Notes: a model not told the origin generated them from the sequence alone. DNA of 38,359 bases from Solirubrobacteraceae bacterium (GCA_025451035.1 JANWLE010000122.1:1-38359); one strand, 5' to 3'. Shown: positions 26,641 to 35,404, counted from the first letter of the stretch. Translations and numbers: made by a program.

Positions 26641-27423
26641 TCAGGCGTCCATCGTGCGTGTGCGCCACGCGCCGAGCGCGAGGAACACGGCCAGCCAGAT
26701 GACGAGCACGATCACCGCGGTGACGCCTGACATGGTTATGTTCGCTCTCCTGTCACCGATGTGGACAGGGCTGAAATGCACGAACGCCTGGCTGACGATG
26801 CCATCGCGCACACTTCCGAGATAGGTGATGCTGGCGAGCAGCGGACTGGCCACTAGGTGCCATCCGATCAGTGCCGTGATGGTGGCCGGCTTGGAGTTCG
26901 TCAACGATCCGAACCCCACCGCGACGACGCATATGACGCCATCGGCGAGCAGAACGAAGCCAAGCGCTTCGAGGAGCAGGCCAAAGCTCGGCGTTGGGAG
27001 GGAGCTGGCAAGAAGGTAGGTGCCTGCCACCGTGATCAGGTATCCGATCAGCGCGATCGAGAATGTCAGAGCCAACGCGGCCGGGACCCGTGACGCAAAC
27101 AGCGCCGCACGCGAGCGACCGGTGATGACAAGGTCGCGAAAGACGCCCGCCGAGGTATCGCCGGCGCCGGCCTCGGCTCCGATCAGGATGGCAGCAAGTG
27201 GCCCGAAGATCAGGCCGAGTAGCCGCAGGGCGTCACTGAAGCCGGCGGTGCCGCCAGCAGGCCCGTGTTCGCGCGGATTGGACGAGTGCAGGATAGCCCT
27301 CACGATGAAGAAGATGACCAGTGGAGCGACCGCCAGCACGAGCGCCCAGACCATCGTGCCAACCTTCTTGCGCAGCTTGAGCACATCCGCACTGGTCATC
27401 TGGGCTGCGATCGTGGCGTTCAT
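26641..27423 (-). CDS. ABC-2-type transporter permease
   Basis: The 260-residue membrane protein has six likely membrane segments (for example at about 28-47, 72-100, 115-140, 148-172, 178-198 and 232-252), as expected of ABC-2 permeases. It overlaps the ATPase gene by four bases (ATGA), so the two form one exporter. The exported substrate is unknown. It ends tail-to-tail with thyX, 57 bases apart. Confidence 0.88.
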   Translation of the reverse strand: MNATIAAQMTSADVLKLRKKVGTMVWALVLAVAPLVIFFIVRAILHSSNPREHGPAGGTAGFSDALRLLGLIFGPLAAILIGAEAGAGDTSAGVFRDLVITGRSRAALFASRVPAALALTFSIALIGYLITVAGTYLLASSLPTPSFGLLLEALGFVLLADGVICVVAVGFGSLTNSKPATITALIGWHLVASPLLASITYLGSVRDGIVSQAFVHFSPVHIGDRRANITMSGVTAVIVLVIWLAVFLALGAWRTRTMDA

Positions 27424-28421
27424 GCCCTCACCTCCTCGGTGGTGTCGCTGAGTCTCGATGTGACCTCGAGAAAGCGCTGCTCAAGGCTCTGGCGCACCGG
27501 CTCGAGCCGCGAGACGGCGATACCCGAGCCGACAAGCGCGGCGTTGATCGCGGCAGCCCGCTCAGCAGCCGACCAGCCCGACCCGTCGTCGAGCACTACG
27601 CGCAGCCCTTCGTCGGAGCGGCGTGCCTCCCGCGCCTGCTCACAGCCGTCCAGCACCGCGAGCGCCCCGTCGAGATCGTCCACGCCAACGATCAGTTCGT
27701 GTTGCGTGGCGCCTTCGGCGAGTTCAGAGATCGCTCCCTGGACGACGATCTTGCCACGGTCCACGATCGCGGCGTGGTCGCAGATCTTCTCGACCTCGTC
27801 GAGTAGGTGTGAGGAGAGGAAGACCGTGCGTCCCTCCTGCTCGACCATCGCCCGAACCATTTCGCGGAACTCCTGGATGCCGCCCGGATCAAGACCGTTG
27901 GTTGGCTCATCGAGGATCAGCAGCAGCGGGTCGGCGAGCAGGCACCGCGCGACGCCGAGACGCTGGCGCATGCCGAGCGAGTACTTCTTGACCTTCTCGT
28001 CCGCCCGCTCGGCGAGGCCTACGCGGGCAAGCGCCGGCCCGATCCGGGCATGCACGTGCGGCCCGCGCACGGCGGCGACAATGCGCAGGTTCTCGCGGCC
28101 GGACAGGTGCGGGTGAAAACGCGGCTCCTCCACGATCGCCCCCACGCGCTCCAGCGCCTGCGCGCGCTCGGCCGGCACGGGGCGGCCCAGCAAGCTCATG
28201 CTGCCGGCGCTCGCGTGCGTCAAGCCAAGCAGCATGCGGATCATTGTGGTCTTGCCGGCGCCGTTGGGGCCAAGAAAGCCGAAAGCGCTGCCGCGCGGCA
28301 CGCGCAGGTCAACTCCGTCGATAGCCACACGCTCACCGAAGCGCTTTGTCAGACCGATCGTTTCGACCGCCGTCTCGCTGTTCGATGCGGCGGTGGTTGA
28401 GCCCTCTGAGATGGGTGGCAT
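27420..28421 (-). CDS. ABC transporter ATP-binding protein
   Basis: The 333-residue ABC ATPase has Walker A GPNGAGKTT (51-59), signature YSLGMRQRLG (147-156) and Walker B LLLILDEPTNGLD (Asp171, Glu172), followed by the H-loop SSHLLDE. The C-terminal domain after about 230 is of the type seen in drug/antibiotic exporters such as BcrA or DrrA. It powers the adjacent permease. A gap of 87 bases separates it from the response regulator stop, so it may belong to the same transcript. No Shine-Dalgarno sequence is obvious before the ATG at 28421. Confidence 0.93.
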   Translation of the reverse strand: MPPISEGSTTAASNSETAVETIGLTKRFGERVAIDGVDLRVPRGSAFGFLGPNGAGKTTMIRMLLGLTHASAGSMSLLGRPVPAERAQALERVGAIVEEPRFHPHLSGRENLRIVAAVRGPHVHARIGPALARVGLAERADEKVKKYSLGMRQRLGVARCLLADPLLLILDEPTNGLDPGGIQEFREMVRAMVEQEGRTVFLSSHLLDEVEKICDHAAIVDRGKIVVQGAISELAEGATQHELIVGVDDLDGALAVLDGCEQAREARRSDEGLRVVLDDGSGWSAAERAAAINAALVGSGIAVSRLEPVRQSLEQRFLEVTSRLSDTTEEVRA

Positions 28422-28508
28422 AGCCGGTTACTCTGACGAGCGTGGCCGCCCCCCGCCATTGGGGATCACCCTGAGAGGGGCCGGGGACTGCTCGCCCAGG
28501 ATTGGTGG

Positions 28509-29207
28509 CTATCCGCCGTCGAAGCTGACTATCCGCCGCTGGACCGCCCAGCGGCTGAGCTCGTGCCTGCTCGAGAGCTGCAGCTTGCGCAGCACCGCCG
28601 ATACGTGGGCCTCCACAGTCTTGACCGAGATCCCCAGGCGCTGGGCGATCTCCTTGTACATGTAGCCACGCGCAATGTGCCGCAGCACCTCCCGCTCGCG
28701 CGCGGTGAGCTGGTCGAGTTCCGCCTGCTCACTTGAGTCGGGCTTGTGTGTGAACGCGTCGAGCACGAAGCCTGCTAGCCGCGGCGAAAAGACCGCATCT
28801 CCTTCGGCTACGCGGTGCACCGCGTCGGCGAGCTCCTCAGCGGAGATCGTCTTGGTGACATAGCCCCGTGCCCCGGCGCGGATCACGCTGATCACATCGC
28901 CGGCGGCATCCGAGACCGACAGCGCCAAAAACCTCACCTCCGGAGCCTTTCCGGCGATGCGCCTGATGACCTCAACGCCGCCGCCATCTGGCATGTGGAC
29001 ATCGAGCAGAACCACATCGGGCTGCTGCGCCAGGATCAGCTCCACCGCCTCATCGACGGTGCCCGCATCGCCGACCACATCCACGTGATTGCCCAACTCC
29101 GCGCGCACGCCGGCACGAAACAGGCCGTGGTCGTCTACCACCACGACGCGCGGCTGGGCACTAGCCTCGCGCGCACCGGGCAGATCCGCTTCAGCGGCGC
29201 TCCTCAC
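28509..29207 (-). CDS. LuxR/NarL-family response regulator
   Basis: The 232-residue two-component regulator has a receiver domain (about 20-135) with acidic pocket Asp25-Asp26, phosphoacceptor Asp69 (LLDVHMPDGGG), Ser97 and Lys119. A LuxR-type helix-turn-helix follows (about 160-225), with LTAREREVLRHIARG and KEIAQRLGISVKTVEAHV. It starts at GTG 29207 overlapping the kinase stop (GTGA). It most likely controls its own operon, including the ABC exporter; this is inferred from gene order. Confidence 0.95.
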   Translation of the reverse strand: MRSAAEADLPGAREASAQPRVVVVDDHGLFRAGVRAELGNHVDVVGDAGTVDEAVELILAQQPDVVLLDVHMPDGGGVEVIRRIAGKAPEVRFLALSVSDAAGDVISVIRAGARGYVTKTISAEELADAVHRVAEGDAVFSPRLAGFVLDAFTHKPDSSEQAELDQLTAREREVLRHIARGYMYKEIAQRLGISVKTVEAHVSAVLRKLQLSSRHELSRWAVQRRIVSFDGG

Positions 29208-30025
29208 GTCGGCACACCCTCCATCGACAGCTCGACCTCGGTGCCCTGACCGGGGGTGCTGTGGATGAGACCTCGACCGCCGTGACGCTCCATGCGTTTG
29301 AGGATCGACTCGCGCACACCGCGTCTGTCGACTGGGATGGTGTCCGGGTCAAAGCCGATCCCGCGGTCGCGCACATACACCTGCACCTGCGGCGGCGCTA
29401 TCTCCGCATACAGGTCAACGCGCTCCGCGCCGGCGAACTTAGCCGCGTTGGTCATCGCCTCACGCGCGGCTTGGACGAGCGCGTCGAGCCTCGTGTCAAG
29501 CGGGCCGTCGCCAACGACGACCGCCTCTATCGGCACGCCGTGGAGCTCCTCCACCTCCACCGCCGCCATTTCCAGGCGCTGCTTGACGCTGTCCCCGCCT
29601 CGCGCTCCCGGCCGCTCGAACAGCCACCGTCTGAGCTCACGCTCCTGGTGGCGTGCCAGCTTCGCGACCGCCCCAGCGTCACCGGCCCGCTTTTGGATCA
29701 GCGCGAGCGTTTGCAGCACCGAATCGTGCAGGTGCGCCGCGAGCTCGGCGCGCTCCTGCTCACGGATGCGGGCGGTGCGCTCGAAGTTCAGGCTTCGTCC
29801 GAGGCGCACGAAGCCGGGCCCGACCAGGAACCCCAGCACGAAGATCCCGATCACGATTCCGCGGATCGCATGGGCGTCCTCGCGCGGAAGGACACCAACG
29901 GCGTGCAGCAACGCAAACACGGCCGCCAGCACAAGCAGCGGGGTAACCCGCCCGCCGATGAGGCGCAGGCGACGCCAGCGCTCGTTCACGGGCCCACCAG
30001 CACTGGGAGAAGCCGAGGCCATCAC
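29204..30025 (-). CDS. Sensor histidine kinase, HisKA_3 (NarL/DesK) type
   Basis: The 273-residue kinase has two membrane helices (about 28-45 and 56-73) and a short dimerisation region with HLHDSVLQT, in which His100 is the probable phosphate acceptor. A HATPase domain follows with N-box REAMTNAAKFAGA, G1 DRGIGFDPDT and G2 STPGQGTEVEL. There is almost no extracytoplasmic loop, so it probably senses membrane state or partner proteins, as LiaS/DesK-like kinases do. It resembles actinobacterial PspC-kinase fusions but lacks a PspC domain. It heads the likely operon kinase-regulator-ATPase-permease. Confidence 0.93.
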   Translation of the reverse strand: MMASASPSAGGPVNERWRRLRLIGGRVTPLLVLAAVFALLHAVGVLPREDAHAIRGIVIGIFVLGFLVGPGFVRLGRSLNFERTARIREQERAELAAHLHDSVLQTLALIQKRAGDAGAVAKLARHQERELRRWLFERPGARGGDSVKQRLEMAAVEVEELHGVPIEAVVVGDGPLDTRLDALVQAAREAMTNAAKFAGAERVDLYAEIAPPQVQVYVRDRGIGFDPDTIPVDRRGVRESILKRMERHGGRGLIHSTPGQGTEVELSMEGVPT

Positions 30026-30075
30026 CTCTCATCATGCCACCGCGGAGCGCGCGAGCTCATCAGGGATGTCCCCTA

Positions 30076-30100
30076 GTGCCGGCGCGGCATCGGCCGGCAC
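30076..30100 (-). terminator. Putative terminator hairpin behind acs
   Basis: A perfect 8-base inverted repeat GTGCCGGC/GCCGGCAC (30076-30083 and 30093-30100) with a 9-base loop lies 25 bases beyond the acs stop. No T-run follows on the minus strand, so efficiency is doubtful. It also lies upstream of the kinase gene. Confidence 0.4.
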
Positions 30101-30125
30101 CTCAGCAGCACTTGTGTTTCTGGGG

Positions 30126-32159
30126 CTAAGCTTCCTGAGCCTGCAGCTCCTTGATCCGCTCCTGCAACTTGGAGGTGACCTCCGGGTCGCGCAGAGTCGT
30201 CACGTCGCCGAGCTCGCGCCCCTCGGCGATGTCGCGCAAGAGCCGGCGCATGATCTTGCCGGAGCGCGTCTTGGGCAGGTCATCGGTCCAGATGATGCGC
30301 TTGGGCCGAGCGAACTTGCCGATCCGCTCGGCCACCGATTCGCGGATGCCCTCGACCGCCGCGTCGTCGCCCTGCAGGTCGCCCTGGAGCGTGACGAACG
30401 CGACAATCGCCTGGCCGGTGTCCTCGTCGTGCTGACCGATCACAGCCGCCTCGGCGACATCGGGATGGGCGACAATCGCCGACTCCACCTCGGCGGTCGA
30501 GAGGCGGTGCCCGGAGACGTTGACCACATCGTCTATGCGCCCGATCACCCAGAAGTAGCCGTCCTTGTCCTTGCGAGCGGCGTCACCCACCAGATACGTC
30601 TCGCGCCCGAAGCGCTCGTAGTAGGCGGCGATGAAGCGCTCGTCCTCCTTGTAGAGCGTGCGCAGCATCGAGGGCCACGGGCGAGTGAGCACGAGCAGGC
30701 CCTGACCCTGCTCGATCGGCTCTCCGCTCGACTCCGCGCGCACCTCGGCCTCGACGCCCGGGAAGGGCCGCGTGGCCGATCCGGGCTTGGTCGCCGTGAT
30801 GCCGGGCAGCGGAGTGATCATGATGCAGCCTGTCTCGGTCTGCCACCACGTGTCCACGATCGGACAGCGTTCCCCGCCGATCACCTTGTGGTACCAGAGC
30901 CAGGCCTTCGGGTTAATCGGCTCGCCGACCGTCCCGAGCAGCCGCAGCGATGACAGGTCGTGCTTGTTGGGGTACTCGGCTCCCCACTTGATGCAGGCGC
31001 GGATGGCGGTCGGGGCGCAGTAGAGGATCGAGACGCGGTTGCGCTCGATCAGCTCCCACCAGATGCCCTTGTGCGGGTAGTCGGGCGCGCCCTCCCACAT
31101 CACCGAGGTGGCGCCGTTGGCGAGCGGTCCGTAGACGATGTAGGAGTGCCCGGTGACCCAGCCGACATCGGCGGCGCACCAGTAGACGTCGGAGTTGGGC
31201 TTGAGGTCGAACACGTACCTGTGGGTGGCGCTCACCCCGGCCATGTAGCCGCCGGTGGTATGCAGGATGCCCTTCGGCTTGGCGGTGGAGCCGGAGGTGT
31301 AGAGGATGTAGAGCGGGTGCTCGGCGTCGAGCTCCTCGGCGGGGCACTCGGGATCGGCGGCAGCAATGATCTCGTCGTAGTAGACGTCACGACCCTGCTT
31401 CATCTGGCAGGCAGTGCCCTTGCTGCGCACCACAACGATGTGCTGCAGCGTGGCAAGGTCCCCCATCACCTCGTCGACGCGGTCCTTCACCGAGGCGGTC
31501 TTGCCCTTGCGGGCGGCGCCGTCGACGGTGATGAGCACCTTGGCCTCGGAGAACTCCATGCGCTCGCGCACGGCCTCGGCGGAGAAGCCGCCGAAGACGA
31601 CGTTGTGCGGGGCGCCAATGCGCGCACAGGCGAGCATCGCGACGATGACCTCGGGGATCATCGGCAGGTAGATCCCCACCACGTCGCCCTTGCGCACGCC
31701 GAGATCCTTGAGCGCGCTGGCGAAGCACTTGACCTCGGCGAGCAGCTCGCCATAGGTGATGTCGCGCTGCTCTCCCTCCTCGCCGTACCAGTGGTAGGCG
31801 ACGCGACCGGCCAGCCCTGCCTCGACGTGGCGGTCGAGGCAGTTGTAGGAGGCGTTCAGCGTGCCTCCTATGAACCACTTGTAGAACGGGGGATTGGAGT
31901 CGTCGAGGACCTGGTCCCACTTTCGGAACCAATGCAGCTGCTCGGCTTGCTCGGCCCACCACGCCTGCGGGTCGCGCGCGGCCTGCTCATAGATGGAGGG
32001 GTCGTTCAACAGCGCCTGCTCGCGAAACTCGGCGGGCGGCTCGAAGCGCTCCACCTCCAAAAGCGCGGCGAGGTCTCGGTCGAGTCCAGCCGCGGGCTCA
32101 TGGTCCTGCTCCCGGCTCACGGGCGAGGTCGGCGTATCGGTCTCCGGTTGGCTTGCCAT
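30126..32159 (-). CDS. acs: Acetyl-CoA synthetase (AMP-forming)
   Basis: The 677-residue enzyme activates acetate to acetyl-CoA via acetyl-AMP. ATP is held by the motif YTSGSTAKPKG; most homologues have Gly where this has Ala. Other markers are DTWWQTETG in the acyl-AMP region, YLVGDAARKDKDGYFW and the GRIDDVVNVSGHRL hinge. Near the C-terminus PKTRSGKIMRR contains the catalytic lysine, which protein acetyltransferases often silence. I start at ATG 32159 because GGGAGGAG sits 8 bases upstream; a longer frame to 32249 runs through the hairpin. It is downstream of the acetate-transporter-like gene on the same strand. Confidence 0.96.
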   Translation of the reverse strand: MASQPETDTPTSPVSREQDHEPAAGLDRDLAALLEVERFEPPAEFREQALLNDPSIYEQAARDPQAWWAEQAEQLHWFRKWDQVLDDSNPPFYKWFIGGTLNASYNCLDRHVEAGLAGRVAYHWYGEEGEQRDITYGELLAEVKCFASALKDLGVRKGDVVGIYLPMIPEVIVAMLACARIGAPHNVVFGGFSAEAVRERMEFSEAKVLITVDGAARKGKTASVKDRVDEVMGDLATLQHIVVVRSKGTACQMKQGRDVYYDEIIAAADPECPAEELDAEHPLYILYTSGSTAKPKGILHTTGGYMAGVSATHRYVFDLKPNSDVYWCAADVGWVTGHSYIVYGPLANGATSVMWEGAPDYPHKGIWWELIERNRVSILYCAPTAIRACIKWGAEYPNKHDLSSLRLLGTVGEPINPKAWLWYHKVIGGERCPIVDTWWQTETGCIMITPLPGITATKPGSATRPFPGVEAEVRAESSGEPIEQGQGLLVLTRPWPSMLRTLYKEDERFIAAYYERFGRETYLVGDAARKDKDGYFWVIGRIDDVVNVSGHRLSTAEVESAIVAHPDVAEAAVIGQHDEDTGQAIVAFVTLQGDLQGDDAAVEGIRESVAERIGKFARPKRIIWTDDLPKTRSGKIMRRLLRDIAEGRELGDVTTLRDPEVTSKLQERIKELQAQEA

Positions 32160-32220
32160 TTTGTGTTCTCCTCCCTCGGAAGATGGCTCATGCAGCTCGC
32201 GGGCGTCCTGCTTAATTGAA

Positions 32221-32255
32221 GCTCCAATGGGTGGCGGCCCGCCACCCATTGGAGC
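32221..32255 (-). terminator. Perfect 15-base hairpin between the transporter gene and acs
   Basis: Arms 32221-32235 and 32241-32255 pair perfectly around a 5-base loop. On the minus strand the stem is followed by a T/A-rich TTCAATTAA. It lies between the stop of the transporter gene (32279) and the acs start (32159). It may be a terminator or partial terminator/attenuator that sets different levels of the two products, or an RNA-stability element. Confidence 0.6.
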
Positions 32256-32278
32256 GGACCGCCGTGCTTGGTATCTAG

Positions 32279-32953
32279 CTAGCGGCGACCAGTCACCGCT
32301 CCGTCATCTCGCCTCCTGGGCAGCGCCCGTAGGGGAATGACCGGCAACAGCACCCGGTCAAAGGTGTGATTCACCACTGCCGCAAACGATGCGTACCAGG
32401 CGGCGGCCGCGGTCGCTAGACCAAGATAGCCACCCCAATGGGTCACCGTTTTGTGCGCGCCGGTGGCGCCGATCGCCAGCAGGATGAACGTGACAGTAAG
32501 TAGGACGAACACGAGCAGCACAGCTCCGCTGACACGCATTGCCGCGACCGTCATATACGCCGTGAAGATCGCCCACGCCCATAGATACAGGCCTACTGAA
32601 TGCCCTACGTTGCCGCCGATGCTCTTGGCGTAGAACACCTCGAGCGCCCAGAAGCTGAGCCAGAACGCACCGAACGACGAGAATGCGACCGCGCCGAAAG
32701 TGTTCCCGGTGCGGAACTCCCACATGCCCGCCAACAGCTGCACTAGCCCACCATAGGCCAGCGCAAGGCCCAGAACTACCGGCACCCCCTTTTCGTTGAC
32801 GAGGTTGGCGTTGTACATCGAGAGCACGAACGTTGTCATGGCGAACGCCCCCAGCCCCAGCGGGCCGGGATCGGCGATGCTCGTCACGCGCGCGATCGGC
32901 TCCTCGCCGGCGCCCCGTGTGGGGTCCCGGCGCTGGACTGTTGCTGCCTCCAT
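32279..32953 (-). CDS. satP: GPR1/FUN34/YaaH (SatP)-family acetate transporter
   Basis: The 224-residue membrane protein has six transmembrane helices. The N-terminal family motif NPAPLGL appears here as DPGPLGLGAF, and the FRTGNTFGAVAFSSFGAFWLS segment is typical. Family members carry acetate or succinate with protons. I start at ATG 32953, preceded by AAGGAGG at 5-6 base spacing; the frame is open to 33022 without support. Its position ahead of acs on the same strand supports acetate as the substrate. The symbol is given by family resemblance. Confidence 0.88.
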   Translation of the reverse strand: MEAATVQRRDPTRGAGEEPIARVTSIADPGPLGLGAFAMTTFVLSMYNANLVNEKGVPVVLGLALAYGGLVQLLAGMWEFRTGNTFGAVAFSSFGAFWLSFWALEVFYAKSIGGNVGHSVGLYLWAWAIFTAYMTVAAMRVSGAVLLVFVLLTVTFILLAIGATGAHKTVTHWGGYLGLATAAAAWYASFAAVVNHTFDRVLLPVIPLRALPRRRDDGAVTGRR

Positions 32954-33004
32954 GGAGCCCTCCTTCGCGCCGCCCAGGACGGGCGGCATTGATGATTCCC
33001 TACC

Positions 33005-33037
33005 TAGAGAACATCGTGTCAATCCCCACGTTCTCTA
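33005..33037 (-). promoter_or_regulatory. Candidate promoter and operator of the acetate module
   Basis: An 8-base inverted repeat TAGAGAAC/GTTCTCTA has arms at 33005-33012 and 33030-33037, 17 bases apart. On the minus strand a perfect -35 box TTGACA lies between the arms, about 60 bases upstream of the transporter start at 32953. A convincing -10 box is not obvious (GGAATC/GAATCA at 17-18 base spacing). The arrangement would suit a dimeric regulator covering the -35 element. Inferred from sequence only. Confidence 0.45.
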
Positions 33038-33085
33038 CCCCTATTATTCCCCTCCCCAGCGGCCCCAATCATGGGGGATGAGGGA

Positions 33086-33961
33086 TTAACGGTTGCGCTT
33101 GCGGCGCTTGCGCGAGCCGCCCACGGGTGGCATCGCAGGCTCCGGGACAGCCGCCTGGGGCCGCGCGGCACGCTGGTCTGCCGGGGATGGCCACGGCCGT
33201 GCCTGCCCGGCGGACCACGCCGGCGGGTCTCCCTTAGGCCAGCGCCCCATCAGCAGGATTCCCATGGAGACGAGCCAAAAGGCGGGGATCAGCGTCAACG
33301 TCGGCGCGGGCAGCAGCAGCAACACCGCCGATACGCCACCGAGCACTCCCATCCAGCGGGGCAGCAAGCCAACCCGGACAGAGTTGGTGACGGTGATGAT
33401 CATTCCTACCACCAGCGCGATTACCGCAAGCGGCGTCACGATCGCGAGAACGTCATAGGCGCTGTTGTGGGTGATCGCGTTCACGGCATGGATGCTGAAG
33501 TCGTGACCGCTGGCGAAATTGTGCCTGCGGATACTGAGCAGCACCTCGTTGCCTATCGTCAAGACCGCGAACAGGACGCCACCGAAGAGGATCAACGGGT
33601 GCGCGCTGCGGTTGGTTTGCGGCCTGCGAAAACGGGTTGCGTCGAGCAGAAACAGCAAGACCATCAGGAGGAAGACGATCGCGATCGCCGCGAGCACGCT
33701 CGCCGCGATCAGGCCGAACGCGTGATGACTTTCGAACTTGACCTCTGCAGCGCGGGGGCTTTCGGCGGAGCTCGCCGCTCCCTTGAGGGCTGGTTCCAGC
33801 CCTTGCAGAACACCTACCGTGGGCGCTTCTCGGAGGATCGACGAGATGATGATCGCGCTCAGCAGATACAGCACGCCACTCGCTAGTGAGGGCACCGCCA
33901 GGCGCGCGCGGCGCGCGGACTCTCTTCCCACCTGCTCAGCGATGTCTGCGTTGCTTGACAT
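33086..33961 (-). CDS. Hypothetical membrane protein, 291 residues
   Basis: I do not recognise a family. The protein has about five hydrophobic segments (roughly 25-45, 82-107, 122-142, 165-190 and 200-230) and a large external loop after the first. The C-terminal 50 residues are Pro- and Arg-rich and end in the strongly basic GGSRKRRKRNR. The stop lies about 50 bases upstream of the acetate-module repeat. It is divergent from the small gene at 33999. Codon bias fits a real gene. Confidence 0.7.
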   Translation of the reverse strand: MSSNADIAEQVGRESARRARLAVPSLASGVLYLLSAIIISSILREAPTVGVLQGLEPALKGAASSAESPRAAEVKFESHHAFGLIAASVLAAIAIVFLLMVLLFLLDATRFRRPQTNRSAHPLILFGGVLFAVLTIGNEVLLSIRRHNFASGHDFSIHAVNAITHNSAYDVLAIVTPLAVIALVVGMIITVTNSVRVGLLPRWMGVLGGVSAVLLLLPAPTLTLIPAFWLVSMGILLMGRWPKGDPPAWSAGQARPWPSPADQRAARPQAAVPEPAMPPVGGSRKRRKRNR

Positions 33962-33998
33962 GGCAGGCAGTCTATGGTCTCGGCGCTAGGATGGTTGC

Positions 33999-34271
33999 AT
34001 GGATAGCGGTGGGCTTGGAGACCTGTTTGGGGATCCCGAGGAGATCCAGCGACGCTTGGTCGAGTTTGCCGAGCAAATGCAAGGCCAGCAGCGGCTCGCG
34101 TGGGCGGATAACGCCATCAAGCTCGCCGTCGATATGACGGTCGCGGCGATCAACCGCCTGAACCTCCAAGGCGACGCCGAGGCCCAGGCGCAGCAGATCC
34201 GTCAGGTGATGGGTCTCGTCTTCCCCGAGGCCGTGACGCTTGTGCGCGAGGCCCGCGAGGGCCTTCAGTAG
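33999..34271 (+). CDS. Hypothetical small helical protein, 90 residues
   Basis: The ATG at 33999 has AGGA 7 bases upstream. The product is soluble, predicted mostly helical and acidic at its N-terminus, with Gln-rich stretches (EFAEQMQGQQ, EAQAQQIRQ). I know no family for it. It is divergent from the 291-residue membrane protein and overlaps the 3' end of the flippase-like gene by seven bases, tail to tail. The good ribosome-binding site and codon bias support it. Confidence 0.65.
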   Translation: MDSGGLGDLFGDPEEIQRRLVEFAEQMQGQQRLAWADNAIKLAVDMTVAAINRLNLQGDAEAQAQQIRQVMGLVFPEAVTLVREAREGLQ

Positions 34272-35338
34272 CGTTCCCGGGCCGCGCGCGAGGTCCGTCT
34301 TCGCCGCTGCGACGGTGCAGGGGCATCGAGCTCGAGATCGCCAGCGCGCTCAGCGGCTCGCTCCGCCTCACGTGAGGCTCGCCCGGCGGCGATTACTTCC
34401 TTAAAGGAGCGAAAACGGAAGATGAAGATCACCGATCCCAGGCCCGTGAGTGCGGTGAATGCCGCGATCGCGATCTGCTGGCCCACGGAGTAGGCGGCGA
34501 CGACGGCAGCTGACGCGCTGCCGGAGAAGACCTGGACCAGGAGCGCCTGCTGCACCCCGGCGCCGCCAGGGGTGAACGGCACCGCACCGGCCACCTGGTT
34601 CACTGCGAACACAAGCAGCACGTTGCGGACCGATCCCCCTACGCGAAACGCATTCAACATGAACCAGAAGGCTGCCGCCCGCGATAGCCAGGCGGCCGCC
34701 TGCCAGACCGCGATTTCGCGCAAGTAGCGGGGACGATCGGTCAATATCGTCACGCCCTGACGCACGCGCGCCCAGAAAGCCTTAACTCGCACCGAGAGGA
34801 GCGCGAATGCGACCAGCCCGAGGACCGCCAGCGTAGTTATGAGGAACAGCGTGAAGCGAAAATGCTGCGCCAGATAGGAGATGTCGAACGAGTTGAGCTT
34901 GGAGAAGTCGGGCGGCTTGGGGAAAACTCCCTGGGTGAAGGCGAAGATCAGTACCAGCACCCCCACGGCAGCGTCGAAGACGGACTCCACGAAGAACGCG
35001 GCGGCAACCGTCGGGTAAGTCGAGCCGGGAATCGAGCTGCGCGTCAAAAACAGCTTGATGATGTCTCCGCCGCGGGCGGGGACGACGTTGTTGAAGCCCA
35101 CAGCGGCGAAGTACGCGCCCCAGACGCGCCGCCATTGAAAGTAAGCAGCCGGGTAGGCCGCCCTCAGGCTGTGAAAGAACGCCCTCGAGCGCAACGTCAG
35201 GTTGAGCCCGAAAAACAACAAGCCGAGCGCGAGCGCCCCCCAGTGAACCGCGGCGAGGTCGGAAAAGAACTGGCCGGCCGCTTTGAAGAACGAGCTGAGG
35301 CTGTCGCCGATCGAGGCTGACGCAAAGAGTGCAGACAC
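34265..35338 (-). CDS. UPF0104/lysylphosphatidylglycerol-synthase-TM-like membrane protein
   Basis: The 357-residue protein has about 8 transmembrane helices and the family's pattern: an NLTLRSRAFFHSLRA-type loop after an early helix, a segment with FNNVVPARGGDIIKLFL, and the late VNQVAGAVPFTPGGAGVQQ. These are conserved in the flippase-like (YbhN/AglD/MprF-N) family that moves or modifies lipids. The exact substrate is unknown. The start is GTG 35338, with no clear ribosome-binding site. The tail is rich in charged residues (after about 315). It sits 66 bases behind the small acidic ORF and may be co-transcribed with it. Confidence 0.88.
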   Translation of the reverse strand: MSALFASASIGDSLSSFFKAAGQFFSDLAAVHWGALALGLLFFGLNLTLRSRAFFHSLRAAYPAAYFQWRRVWGAYFAAVGFNNVVPARGGDIIKLFLTRSSIPGSTYPTVAAAFFVESVFDAAVGVLVLIFAFTQGVFPKPPDFSKLNSFDISYLAQHFRFTLFLITTLAVLGLVAFALLSVRVKAFWARVRQGVTILTDRPRYLREIAVWQAAAWLSRAAAFWFMLNAFRVGGSVRNVLLVFAVNQVAGAVPFTPGGAGVQQALLVQVFSGSASAAVVAAYSVGQQIAIAAFTALTGLGSVIFIFRFRSFKEVIAAGRASREAERAAERAGDLELDAPAPSQRRRRTSRAARERY

Positions 35339-35404
35339 AGCCTCTAGCGTACGGAGACCGCGTCCTATTTGGGGCGTTATCTAACTTCAGCGGTCAAAAA
35401 GCGT

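Noticed and set aside
28422-28508. GC-rich inverted pieces between the response regulator and ABC ATPase
   Set aside because: Only short imperfect stems (CCCC/GGGG) are seen, not enough to call a terminator.
30960-32219. 419-codon plus-strand frame opposite acs
   Set aside because: Antisense shadow; acs is unmistakable in the other strand and the product looks like no known protein.
33071-33886. 271-codon plus-strand frame opposite the 291-residue membrane protein
   Set aside because: Highly charged, Gln/Arg/Asp-rich translation typical of the complement of a membrane-protein gene; the minus-strand frame has clear hydrophobic helices.
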